This document shows, piece after piece, positions 16,432 through 24,869 of a stretch of 64,000 nucleotides of DNA; positions within the stretch are counted from its first letter, which is position 1, and each line of letters opens with the position of its first letter. The position numbers and the translations under genes are program-made. The stretch lies in the NCBI GenBank assembly GCA_001072465.1, contig JVKM01000015.1:61023-125022 (forward strand), written 5' to 3'. The notes below the pieces were generated by a model, which saw only the letters and a program-made list of their open reading frames with translations, did no database searches and was not told where the DNA came from. The stretch is from Xylanimonas cellulosilytica (GTDB taxonomy: Bacteria > Actinomycetota > Actinomycetes > Actinomycetales > Actinomycetaceae).

Positions 16432-18180
16432 TCAGGCCACCTCGCTTTCGCTCGCGGCGTTCTGGGAGTCGTAGATCTCGCGGTATTCTCCGCCCGCTGC
16501 CATCAGCTCCTCGTGGGTGCCGCGTTCCTTGATGCGACCGTCGTCGAGGACGATGATCTGGTCAGCGTGGCTGACCGACGACAGGCGCTGGGCGATGATG
16601 ATCGTCGTCGTACCGGGAATCTCGGTCTCGAAGGCGCTTCGGATCAGCGAATCGGTCTTCGTGTCCACCGCGGAGGTGGAGTCGTCCAGGATGAGGATCT
16701 TCGGGTTCTTCAGCAGCGCTCGGGCAATGCACAGGCGCTGCTTCTGGCCGCCCGACACGTTGGTGCCGCCACGGGAAATGACATAGTCGTAGCCGCCGGG
16801 CAGCTGCTGGATGAACTCGTCGGCCTGCGCGAGCTTGCACGCGTGCTCAATCTGCTCGTCGGTCGCGTCCGGGTTGCCCCAGCGCATGTTGTCCTTGATT
16901 GTTCCGGAGAAGAGAACGTTCTTCTGCAGGACGACGGAAACCGCGTCACGCAGGGCGCTCAGGTCGTAGTCGCGCACGTCGCGACCGCCGACCTTCACGG
17001 ACCCCTCGGAGACGTCGTAGAGGCGGCAGATCAGCTGGATGAGCGAGGTCTTGGAGGAGCCGGTGCCACCCACGATGCCGAGCGTCGATCCGGACTCGAT
17101 GCGCAGGTCGATGTCGGACAGCGCGTTCTCTTCGGCGCTCTCGGAGTACTTGAAGGACACACTGTCAAAGACAACGGAGCCGTCCGGGACCTCGGTGGCG
17201 CCGTTGGCCGGGGAGGTGAGCGACGGGTCGTGGTTGAGGACCTCGGCGATACGGTGTGCGGACTCTGCGGCCATCGTTGTCATGACGAAGATGAAGGCGA
17301 GCATCAGCATGTGTGTCAGAATCTGGATGCCGTAGGTGATGAGGGCGGTCAGTCCGCCCTTCGTCAGCTCGGTCGCTCCCGAGTTGATGATGATCGAGGC
17401 GCCAACATAGTCGACGGCGACGATCGCAGCGAAGATGAAGAACATCATGACGGGGCTGTTGAGCGCGATAAGCTTCTCGGCGTTCGTGAAGTCCTTGCGC
17501 ACGTCCTGCGAGGCGGCGCGGAACTTCGTGGTCTCGTGTTCCTCGGTGACGAAAGACTTGACCACGCGGATCGCTGCGACGTTCTCCTGCACCGAGTTGT
17601 TCAGCGCATCGTACTTCTTGAAGATGCGGCGGAAGATCGGGAAGGCGATGAGCACGATGGCCGCCAGGATGATGGCGAGAACCGGCACCATCCCGAGGAA
17701 GATGAGGGCCATCTGGACGTTGATGCGCCACGCCATGACGATCGAGAACACGATCATGAGGGGCACGCGTACCGCAATACGGATGAGCATACCGAAGGCG
17801 TTCTGAACGTTCGTGACGTCCGTCGTCATGCGCGTGACCAGCGAGGACGTGGAGAAGCGGTCGATGTCCGCAAACGAGAAGTCCTGGACCTTGAAGAAGA
17901 GGTCCTGACGGAGGTTTTTCGCCAGGCCCACCGAGGCGGTGGCGGCGTAACGCGCGGACAGGATGCCGCAGGCGAGCGACGCGAAGGCCAGTCCCGTGAG
18001 GATGAGGCCCAGGCGCATGACGGGACTCAGGGACACTCCGTCGAGCGCATCCACCAGCGTGACCATGGTCAGCGGGATCAGGCACTCGAGGATGACCTCC
18101 CCGATGATGAACAGCGGGGTCAGGATCGCGGGTTTCCTGAACTCGCGCAGCCTCCCCACCAGCGTTCGAATCGTCTTCAT
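16432..18180 (-). CDS. ABC exporter subunit, permease fused to ATPase (degenerate catalytic half)
   Basis: This 582-residue half-transporter has six N-terminal membrane helices and a C-terminal ATPase. Walker A is GGTGSSKTS and the signature VSGGQ is intact. The catalytic Glu after Walker B is Asp (ILILDDSTSAVD) and the H-loop His is Gln (IIIAQRLSS). These changes make its own ATP site non-hydrolytic, as in one subunit of every heterodimeric exporter of this class. It is the first gene of the pair and lies 54 nt downstream of holA on the same strand. Confidence 0.93.
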   Translation of the reverse strand: MKTIRTLVGRLREFRKPAILTPLFIIGEVILECLIPLTMVTLVDALDGVSLSPVMRLGLILTGLAFASLACGILSARYAATASVGLAKNLRQDLFFKVQDFSFADIDRFSTSSLVTRMTTDVTNVQNAFGMLIRIAVRVPLMIVFSIVMAWRINVQMALIFLGMVPVLAIILAAIVLIAFPIFRRIFKKYDALNNSVQENVAAIRVVKSFVTEEHETTKFRAASQDVRKDFTNAEKLIALNSPVMMFFIFAAIVAVDYVGASIIINSGATELTKGGLTALITYGIQILTHMLMLAFIFVMTTMAAESAHRIAEVLNHDPSLTSPANGATEVPDGSVVFDSVSFKYSESAEENALSDIDLRIESGSTLGIVGGTGSSKTSLIQLICRLYDVSEGSVKVGGRDVRDYDLSALRDAVSVVLQKNVLFSGTIKDNMRWGNPDATDEQIEHACKLAQADEFIQQLPGGYDYVISRGGTNVSGGQKQRLCIARALLKNPKILILDDSTSAVDTKTDSLIRSAFETEIPGTTTIIIAQRLSSVSHADQIIVLDDGRIKERGTHEELMAAGGEYREIYDSQNAASESEVA

Positions 18181-18234
18181 GTATCTCCTCTTCGTTCCCT
18201 ACGGGCTTCTCATAGACGAGGCCGGGGAGCGTAT

Positions 18235-19212
18235 TCAGCGCCCGCGCAGCCTGCAGATGGTGATAAGTGCTTTTTCGATGGCGCGTTGCGGGTCCCGCGA
18301 CGCACCCTTTGTTTCGGCATCAGCCGTGGCGATGGCTCCGAAGGCTCCTGCCAGCGAGGCGTCGGACCAGCCGCGCAGTTCACGCCGAGCTCGGTCCACC
18401 TGCCAGGGGGCCATCTTGAGGGCGGATGTGGATCCGCCGATCGAGACCTTCGCCATGGCGCGGAACTTCATGGCCAAAGCGGTCACAAGCAGCTGGGGCG
18501 CAATGCCGGTGGCAAACGCGTGACGCGCGAGCGTCAGGGCCTTCGCCGAGTTGCCAGCGACAGCCGCGTCCGCGACATCGTAGCCCGTTGCCTCGACGCG
18601 TCCGGCCTGGTAGCGCCGCACGTCCTCCAGCGTGATGCGTCCACTGACGTCGGAGAGCAGCTGGGCCAGGGCTCCGGCCATCGCGCGCGGGTCGTTACCC
18701 AGCGCATCGACGAGGGCCTGCTGGGCCTCGGTGTCCATCTGCCGGCGTGCGGCGCGCACGTCGGAGGCGATGAGAGCCAGCTTGTCGCGGTCGTTCTTGA
18801 GCGGTTCGGCGGGGATCACGGGCCATTTGGCTTTGGTGATCGTGTCGATGACCTTCTTGCCGCGGGCGTTGCCGCCGGGGTGGGCCAGGAACATCCACAC
18901 GTCGGGCGCGGGGGCCGCGGCGTAGGCGATCAGATCGCTGGCGAGGGCGTCGCTCATGGTCTCCAGGTCCCGGATGATGACCATGCGGGATTCACCGAAG
19001 AGCGAGGGCGAGGCGATGACGTCGAGCTGTCCGGCCTGGTAGGTGGCCGCGTTGATGTCTGTACGCTCGAGGTTGGGGTCGGCCTCGTGGGCAAGGGCGC
19101 GCAGCTGGTCGAGGGCACGGTCGACGAGAAGGCCCTCGGGGCCTTTGATCAACACGATGGGTGCCAGCGTGATCTGGGCTGGCGCCGCCGGGCGCGAACC
19201 GCGTGCTGCCAC
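18235..19212 (-). CDS. holA: DNA polymerase III subunit delta
   Basis: This 325-residue clamp-loader subunit opens the beta sliding clamp. The N-terminal domain contains VLIKGPEGLLVDRALDQL (about 20-37). The middle contains WPVIPAEPLKND and the helical region RAMAGALAQLLSD. The C-terminal collar domain ends in PQRAIEKALITICRLRGR. Its position after comEA-comEC is the usual actinobacterial order. A 147-nt gap separates it from comEC, so it probably has its own promoter. I see no specific signal in that gap. Confidence 0.93.
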   Translation of the reverse strand: MAARGSRPAAPAQITLAPIVLIKGPEGLLVDRALDQLRALAHEADPNLERTDINAATYQAGQLDVIASPSLFGESRMVIIRDLETMSDALASDLIAYAAAPAPDVWMFLAHPGGNARGKKVIDTITKAKWPVIPAEPLKNDRDKLALIASDVRAARRQMDTEAQQALVDALGNDPRAMAGALAQLLSDVSGRITLEDVRRYQAGRVEATGYDVADAAVAGNSAKALTLARHAFATGIAPQLLVTALAMKFRAMAKVSIGGSTSALKMAPWQVDRARRELRGWSDASLAGAFGAIATADAETKGASRDPQRAIEKALITICRLRGR

Positions 19213-19359
19213 GTCTTCCTGCCTTTCCGCTGAAACGGTAACTGTCTAAGTCTGCCACCGAGCGAGCTCATTTGCGTCCGTCTTTGCCGTGGGCGGACGC
19301 TAGTCGTGGCAGGTGTCACGACAGCTTGACGATGCGCCCTCAGTAGGTGTCTGCCCCGC

Positions 19360-20910
19360 TCATGGCCCTTGCTCATAGACGATTGGGGCTCCCCACCGTT
19401 TCCACGCACGCCAGGCAACCCATCCACCTCCGCAGCAGGCGTACACGCCCAAGATTGTCGAGGACCCGCCTGGCACGTGCACCCCGTTTCCGGGTAGGGA
19501 GGCGCACACGCGCGCTGCTCCCGCGATCCATGCGGTCGCCCACGAAGCAAGGACGGCACACGCCGAGGCGAGGCGAATACTCAGCGGGGAGATGAGCGCG
19601 CCCAAGAGCCCGGCGACGGTCGCGACCGGGACGGCGGGCTCGGCCATGACGTTGGCGGCGATCCCCCACACCGGCACGTTTCCGGAGAGCGACACGATGA
19701 TCGGCGCGGTCGCCAGCTCCGCGAAGGCAGGCACGCACACCATTTCCACGAGGCGGCGAAGCGCCTTGCCCGCGCGCGTGTCCCCGCGTATTCGTCGGCG
19801 ACAGCGCCGCACCAGCGCCGCGGAGGGGCCGACGACCGCGAGCGCGGCGAGCGCCGACAGGGCGAATCCGTAGGAACGGGAGGCCCAGGGGTCGATAAGG
19901 AGCGTGGCGATGACGACGGCGCAGAGGGCGGCGATGGATTGGCCCTCGCGTCCGAGGATGAGCCCGAGGGTGGCGACAGCTGCGACGCAGACGGAGCGCA
20001 CGACGGATGGGTCTGGTCCGACGAGGATGAGGATTGTGCCCAGGACGAGGATGGTAGCCCCGAGGCGTAGGGCTTTTCGTGCGGGGACGACGAGGCTGAC
20101 GGTGGCGAGGACGATGACGATGTGGGATCCGGAGACGGCAGTGAGGTGGGTGAGGGAGGTTTTCTTCATTGCGTCGGACAGGTCTGCGGGCATGGCGCGG
20201 TCGTCTCCGATCGCCATGCCGGGGACGAGCGAGCGTGCGTCCCTGGGCAGAGGCGCGCAGGCGTGGGCGAATGCCCGGTGGGTGGAGCGCATCCAGGTGG
20301 ACAGGCCACCGGGTCTGGTGATGAGCTCGGCACGCCTGACACGTATGGTGCCCACCGATGGCGCGTCGGCGGCAAAGGCCGCGTCGAGGCTCCCCCAGAC
20401 CTCGTAGACGTCGCCCCGCGCGGCGTCCCGCCACCCGGGCGCGCGCACGAGTGCGGTGGCGTTCGAGGGTTGCCACCCCTCCCCCACGGAGACGGCCTCG
20501 ATGCGCGCGCGGGCGCTGCGTGTCGCGGAAAATCCGGACGAGGGCGGGGCCGGGTCGGCTTGGAGGACGATGCGCACGTGGATGGGGCCGGAGTCGAGGT
20601 GGGCGGGGTCGGCGTCGTAGTGTCGGCGGGCGGCGGATCCGACCGCGAGCGCGCAAGCGACGCACGCGAGGAGGAGTGCGAGGCCGAGGCGAGCGGACCG
20701 GGGCGGGGTGAGCGCGTGCCTGGGGGTCTTCCGGCCTCGTTGTGAGCGCGCGTAGGAGGTGGCGCATCCGAGTGCGACGAGGGCGCACGCTCCGATCAAG
20801 AGCCATGGCGCGGGTCGGCTTGTCGCCCACCAGGTGGCAGCCCATGTGGCGGCGGCTGCGGGCGCGAGTCGCAGGTCGATCATGCGAGGGGCGCATTGGG
20901 TGTCACTCAT
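19360..20910 (-). CDS. comEC: ComEC/Rec2-type DNA uptake channel
   Basis: This 516-residue membrane protein is predicted to form the channel that brings single-stranded DNA through the membrane during transformation. The N-terminal membrane segments are followed by an extracellular OB-like domain (about 95-190). The Competence domain (about 220-480) contains LTHLTAVSGSHIVIVL, a family signature. The C-terminal metallo-beta-lactamase domain found in Bacillus ComEC is absent, as in other short actinobacterial forms. Its ATG overlaps the comEA stop by 4 nt, so the two are cotranscribed. Confidence 0.93.
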   Translation of the reverse strand: MSDTQCAPRMIDLRLAPAAAATWAATWWATSRPAPWLLIGACALVALGCATSYARSQRGRKTPRHALTPPRSARLGLALLLACVACALAVGSAARRHYDADPAHLDSGPIHVRIVLQADPAPPSSGFSATRSARARIEAVSVGEGWQPSNATALVRAPGWRDAARGDVYEVWGSLDAAFAADAPSVGTIRVRRAELITRPGGLSTWMRSTHRAFAHACAPLPRDARSLVPGMAIGDDRAMPADLSDAMKKTSLTHLTAVSGSHIVIVLATVSLVVPARKALRLGATILVLGTILILVGPDPSVVRSVCVAAVATLGLILGREGQSIAALCAVVIATLLIDPWASRSYGFALSALAALAVVGPSAALVRRCRRRIRGDTRAGKALRRLVEMVCVPAFAELATAPIIVSLSGNVPVWGIAANVMAEPAVPVATVAGLLGALISPLSIRLASACAVLASWATAWIAGAARVCASLPGNGVHVPGGSSTILGVYACCGGGWVAWRAWKRWGAPIVYEQGP

Positions 20911-21638
20911 CCGCAGACACCCGGACGGATCTTCTCGATGAGGGATGGGCCGATTCCGGGCACGTCGTCGAGTTCTTCGACGGTGGACAGGCGAGGGTGG
21001 GTGGCCCGGTAGGAGATGATGCGCTGCGCGAGGGCTGGTCCGATGCCGGGAAGGGTCTGGAGCTCTGCCTCAGTGGCGGTGGCCAGTCGGACGCACGTCC
21101 CCGCGGGGGTGCCCGCCTCGGAGGCTACTGGTGGCGATTCCCCAACGACGCCGACCCGTATCTGTTCCCCGTCAACGAGGATGCGGGCGAGGTTGATCGA
21201 TTCCAGGTCGGCCTCGGGCGTTGCGCCTCCGGCTGCCGTGATGGCGTCGATGACTCGGGAATAGGCGGGCAGAGTGAGTACTCCCGGGGATGCGACGGCG
21301 CCGGAGACGTAGACGACGACAGCGTCGGTGCGCTCCCCTGCTGATGCGGGTGCGGATGGGGACGGGCCTGTCGCGACTGCCGCGGCCTCGCTTTCTTCTC
21401 GCTCGGAGGAGGATTGGGCGAGAGCTTGGGAGTGCTCGCGTGCCTCTGCGTGCCTCCACACCCCCACGGCCGTGATCAGGATGACCACGACGATCAGCGC
21501 GGCTACGGTCGTTCCTCCGGGAAGGAGGCGGGCGACGCTCGGCTCGGGGGGTTCGTCATCCTCAGTGAGGGCGCTGTCGTACACGGCTTTCGTCAGCGCC
21601 GCCATGCGCCGACGAGCCAACCATCGTGACACGTTCAT
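20907..21638 (-). CDS. comEA: ComEA-like membrane DNA receptor
   Basis: This 243-residue protein has a single membrane anchor (about 45-63) and an extracytoplasmic Ser/Glu-rich linker. A SLBB domain follows (VVYVSGAVASPGVLTL, about 107-170). The C-terminal helix-hairpin-helix pair has LQTLPGIGPALAQRI and VDDVPGIGPSLIEKI-type repeats, the second reading DDVPGIGPSLIEKI. ComEA binds double-stranded DNA at the cell surface and hands it to ComEC. It heads the comEA-comEC operon and is divergent from the DUF853 gene. The shared upstream region has a DnaA-box pair and a 20-bp palindrome. Confidence 0.93.
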   Translation of the reverse strand: MNVSRWLARRRMAALTKAVYDSALTEDDEPPEPSVARLLPGGTTVAALIVVVILITAVGVWRHAEAREHSQALAQSSSEREESEAAAVATGPSPSAPASAGERTDAVVVYVSGAVASPGVLTLPAYSRVIDAITAAGGATPEADLESINLARILVDGEQIRVGVVGESPPVASEAGTPAGTCVRLATATEAELQTLPGIGPALAQRIISYRATHPRLSTVEELDDVPGIGPSLIEKIRPGVCG

Positions 21639-21690
21639 GCCCGCACGCTAACCCCGGCGAACGCCAGGAGCACACATGAAAACGAACCCC

Positions 21691-21699
21691 TGTGGATAA
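21691..21699 (+). promoter_or_regulatory. DnaA box
   Basis: A perfect TGTGGATAA is followed exactly 30 bp later by a degenerate TGTGGACGA (21721-21729). This is the same spacing and orientation as the pair at 13112/13142. Confidence 0.55.
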
Positions 21700-21760
21700 C
21701 TGCGACGCGTGCGTGGGGGTTGTGGACGAATCCCACATCCGCCCCACCCCGCATAACTCG

Positions 21761-21780
21761 CCTGGGACCGCGGTCCCAGG
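21761..21780. promoter_or_regulatory. 20-bp perfect palindrome between comEA and DUF853 gene
   Basis: CCTGGGACCGCGGTCCCAGG is perfectly self-complementary. It lies in the divergent intergenic region, about 65 bp before the DUF853 start. No T tract follows, so an operator is more likely than a terminator. Confidence 0.5.
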
Positions 21781-21844
21781 GGATACTGTTCCGGTAACGT
21801 CGAAGTACAGTGGCGCACTGCGCCCAGAGCCGAAAGGCCACACC

Positions 21845-23839
21845 ATGAGCGAGAACATCGAGGACCTCAAGGCGCAGCTCGCCGCGGCGGAAGCAGCCGC
21901 GAAGGCCGCCGAGGCTGAGGCCGCCCGCGCAAAGGCCGAAGCCCTGCGTCTCCAGCTTGAAGCAAAGGGCGGCTCGGCCGCAGACGCGCCTGCCGCCGCA
22001 GCCGAGGCCGAGGCCGAGACCCAGCAGGCGGAGGCCGCCCGCGCGACGGCCGACGAGCTGCGCACCCAGGTGGAGGCCGCCGAGGCCGCCCCCGCACCTG
22101 AGGTCCCCGCAGCCGAAGCGCCTGCCGCCCAGGCCGCCCCGGCCTCGTCCCCCGCTCCGAGCGGCGAGCTGTCGGCTTTCGCCACCCAGATCCAGGGCGC
22201 CTACTCCTGGGACGTCCCCGCCGTCACAATCGGCACGCTCATCGACAATGGCGCGCGCGTGCCCGGCGTGAGCGCCAAGATGCCGCTGCCCATGTTCAAC
22301 CGCCACCTCCTGGTCGCCGGCGCGACGGGCACGGGCAAGACCCGTACCCTACAGCTCCTGGCAGAGGGCCTGTCCGCGAACGGCTCCTCCGTCCTCCTGT
22401 GCGACGTGAAGGGCGACCTGACGGGCCTGGCCGAGGCCGGCGTCAGCTCCGAGAAGCTCCTGAGCCGAACCGCGGCGAACGGTCAGGAGTGGGCCTCGTC
22501 CTCGTTCCCGATCGAGCTGCTGAGCCTGGGCGGTGCGGATTCGCAGTTCCCGGGTGTGCCCGTGCGCGCCCAGATCTCCGACTTCGGCCCAATCCTGCTC
22601 GCCCGCGCCCTCTCGCTGAACACCACGCAGGAGCAGGCCCTCCAGCTGATCTTCGCGTGGGCGGACGCCCAGGGCCTCGAGCTCATCGACCTGCCCGACC
22701 TGCGCGCCGTCATCTCCTTCCTGACCTCCGATGAGGGCAAGGACGAGCTGGCCACGATCGGCGGCGTCTCCAAGGCCACCGCCGGCGTCATCCTGCGTGC
22801 CCTGACCGCGCTCGAGTCCCAGGGCGGCGGCCAGTTCTTCGGTGCCCCCGGCTTCGACACGGCCGACCTCATGCGCATGGATTCCACTGGCCGCGGCATC
22901 ATCTCCCTGCTCGGCGTCGGCGACATCTCGACGCGCCCGGCACTGGTCAGCGCCGTCATCATGTTCCTGCTCGCCAACCTCTTCTCCACGCTGCCCGAGG
23001 TCGGCGACGTCGAGCGCCCCAAGCTCGTGTTCTTCTTCGACGAGGCGCACCTGCTGTTTGCGGACGCCACCAAGGAGTTCGAGCGTCAGGTCGTCCAGAC
23101 CGTTCGCCTCATCCGGTCCAAGGGCGTGGGTGTCGTCTTCGTGACGCAGACCCCCAAGGACATCCCCTCCGACGTCCTGGCCCAGCTCGGTTCGCGCATC
23201 CAGCACGGCCTGCGCGCCTCCACGCCGGACGACTTCAAGAAGCTCAAGGCCACGGTCCAGACCTTCCCGAAGACGTCCCTGGAGCTCGACGAGGTCCTCA
23301 CGACCCTGGGCACCGGCGAGGCCGTCGTGACCGTCCTGGATCCGAAGGGTAACCCCACCCCGGTCACCCCGGTCGGCATCTGGGCACCCGCCTCCGTCAT
23401 GGGCCCCGCGTCCGCCGACACGGTCGCGCGTATCAACCAGTCGAGCGTCATCATGGGCCGCTACCGCGATGCCGTGAACCCGGATTCGGCCGAGGAGAAG
23501 CTCGAGCGCCGCGCCGCCGAGGCCCAGGCCGCCCGCGAGGAAGCCATCGCCCAGGAGGAGGCCGCGAAGGAGGCCGAACGCCTGCAAAAGGAGGCTGAGA
23601 AGGAAGCCGAGCGCGCCGCCAAGGAGGCCGAGAAGGCCGCCGCCAAGGAAGAGGCCGCCCGCCAGAAGGAAATGGAGAAGCTGCGCCGCCAGGTCGAGAA
23701 GCAGCAGGAGAAGGAGGAGGCCGCCCGCCAGCGCGCCGCCGAACGCCGCACCCGCCAGGTCGAAAACGTCCTCGGGTCCGTCCTGCGCACCGCCGGCCGC
23801 GAGATCACGCGCTCCATCTTCGGTACGCGCAAGCGCTGA
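21845..23839 (+). CDS. DUF853 / HerA-like P-loop ATPase
   Basis: The product has 664 residues from the ATG at 21845, preceded by GAAAGG. A highly charged Ala/Glu coiled coil (1-70) and an Ala/Pro-rich linker precede the ATPase core. The core has Walker A GATGTGKTRTLQ (about 157-168), LLCDVKGDLTGLAEAG, and Walker B-like LVFFFDEAHLLF. A second long Glu/Lys/Ala coiled coil follows (about 540-640). This is the DUF853 family, related to HerA/FtsK translocases; its cellular job is unknown, although DNA or protein pumping is the family expectation. One exact copy of the dispersed 13-bp word encodes part of the N-terminal linker (APASS). Confidence 0.9.
   Translation: MSENIEDLKAQLAAAEAAAKAAEAEAARAKAEALRLQLEAKGGSAADAPAAAAEAEAETQQAEAARATADELRTQVEAAEAAPAPEVPAAEAPAAQAAPASSPAPSGELSAFATQIQGAYSWDVPAVTIGTLIDNGARVPGVSAKMPLPMFNRHLLVAGATGTGKTRTLQLLAEGLSANGSSVLLCDVKGDLTGLAEAGVSSEKLLSRTAANGQEWASSSFPIELLSLGGADSQFPGVPVRAQISDFGPILLARALSLNTTQEQALQLIFAWADAQGLELIDLPDLRAVISFLTSDEGKDELATIGGVSKATAGVILRALTALESQGGGQFFGAPGFDTADLMRMDSTGRGIISLLGVGDISTRPALVSAVIMFLLANLFSTLPEVGDVERPKLVFFFDEAHLLFADATKEFERQVVQTVRLIRSKGVGVVFVTQTPKDIPSDVLAQLGSRIQHGLRASTPDDFKKLKATVQTFPKTSLELDEVLTTLGTGEAVVTVLDPKGNPTPVTPVGIWAPASVMGPASADTVARINQSSVIMGRYRDAVNPDSAEEKLERRAAEAQAAREEAIAQEEAAKEAERLQKEAEKEAERAAKEAEKAAAKEEAARQKEMEKLRRQVEKQQEKEEAARQRAAERRTRQVENVLGSVLRTAGREITRSIFGTRKR
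22136..22148 (-). repeat. dispersed 13-bp word, copy inside the DUF853 gene
   Basis: GCCCCGGCCTCGT on the plus strand encodes part of APASS in the low-complexity N-terminal linker. Confidence 0.8.
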
Positions 23840-23857
23840 CCCTTCCGATTTTTCGGC

Positions 23858-23908
23858 ACGAGGCCGGGGCTGAGGACTCCTTCCGAGGGGACTCGGCCCC
23901 GGCCTCGT
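23858..23908 (+). terminator. terminator formed by an inverted pair of the 13-bp word
   Basis: ACGAGGCCGGGGC (23858-23870) and GCCCCGGCCTCGT (23896-23908) form a perfect 13-bp stem around a 25-nt loop, after the DUF853 gene. There is no T tract. Confidence 0.75.
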
Positions 23909-23990
23909 CTCACAGTGCGGCCATTGTGCCAAGAAACGGCAAAGTGGAGTAAGCTGCAACGCAATCGACCAACTTTCACGGGAGACTCTG

Positions 23991-24797
23991 ATGCGTATCG
24001 GATTCATCGGAACGGGAGCCATGGCCCAGGCCATCGCTCGCGGTGCCGTCGCGTCCGGCGTCGATCCCGCAACCTTGGTCTTCTCCAACCGCACGGCCAC
24101 CAAGGCCTGCGACCTCGCTGACGAACTCGGCGCGACCGCCGCGTCCTCGAACGCGTCCCTGGCCCGCCAGGCTGACATCGTCTTCCTGGCTGTCAAGCCC
24201 AAGGACCAGCGCGCGGTCATCAAGGAGATCTCCCCCATCGTGGTCGGTCGACCCGACGTCTGCGTCGTCTCCCTGGCGGCCGGACGCACCCTCGACCAGA
24301 TCACCACCGACTTCGGCGCGGGCATCCCGCTCGTACGCGTCATGCCGAACGTCGCGGCCACCGTCGGGCAGTCCATGACCGCCCTGACTGCCGCGCGCGC
24401 CACCGACGCACAGGTAGCCACCGTCCGATCCCTCATGGATTCGGTGGGCCGCACCATCCTCATCGACGAGGACTATTTCCCCGTGTTCCAGGCCCTGGCC
24501 TCGTGCTCCCCGGCCTGGTATTTCCAGATTGTTGATTCGTTCGCCCGCGCTGGTCTCAAGCACGGCCTGTCCAAGGACAGCGCCGTTGAGATCGCCGCGC
24601 AGGCGATGGCGGGAGCTGCTGCTCTACTCCTCGCTGAGCGCGAGGCGGGCACGATCCCCGCCCAACTCATTGATCGGGTGACGAGCCCCGGCGGCACCAC
24701 AATCGCAGGATTGCTGGCCGCCGAGGAAGGTGGTTTGTCGACCGCACTGGTAGGTGCCGTCGACGCATCCATCCACGCCGACTCCCATCTCGGCTGA
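23991..24797 (+). CDS. proC: pyrroline-5-carboxylate reductase
   Basis: This 268-residue enzyme reduces pyrroline-5-carboxylate to proline with NAD(P)H, the last step of proline synthesis. The Rossmann motif is GFIGTGAMAQAI (4-15). The middle has FLAVKPKDQ and VRVMPNVAA. The C-terminal dimerisation domain carries the ProC signature around TSPGGTTIAGLLA (about 231-243). The start has GGGAG upstream. It is transcribed alone between the DUF853 terminator and the antiporter gene. Confidence 0.96.
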   Translation: MRIGFIGTGAMAQAIARGAVASGVDPATLVFSNRTATKACDLADELGATAASSNASLARQADIVFLAVKPKDQRAVIKEISPIVVGRPDVCVVSLAAGRTLDQITTDFGAGIPLVRVMPNVAATVGQSMTALTAARATDAQVATVRSLMDSVGRTILIDEDYFPVFQALASCSPAWYFQIVDSFARAGLKHGLSKDSAVEIAAQAMAGAAALLLAEREAGTIPAQLIDRVTSPGGTTIAGLLAAEEGGLSTALVGAVDASIHADSHLG

Positions 24798-24869
24798 CAC
24801 CACCTGCCGCACAGCGGCTTACCTCCCCCTTATTTTGCGCACCCGCGCACCCTCAACACAGGAACACAC

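Noticed and set aside
14481..19233. Two long plus-strand frames (683 and 960 codons)
   Set aside because: They mirror the ABC exporter genes and holA, and the translations are Asp/His/Arg-rich with no recognisable domain.
21845..23839. Many GAGGCCG/GGCCGAG repeats in the DUF853 gene
   Set aside because: Apart from the one exact 13-bp copy, these come from Ala-Glu codon runs in coiled coils and are not copies of the dispersed word.
22349..24463. Minus-strand 704-codon frame
   Set aside because: It is antisense to the DUF853 gene and proC; the Leu/Gly-rich translation is a shadow of their Glu/Ala-rich coding.
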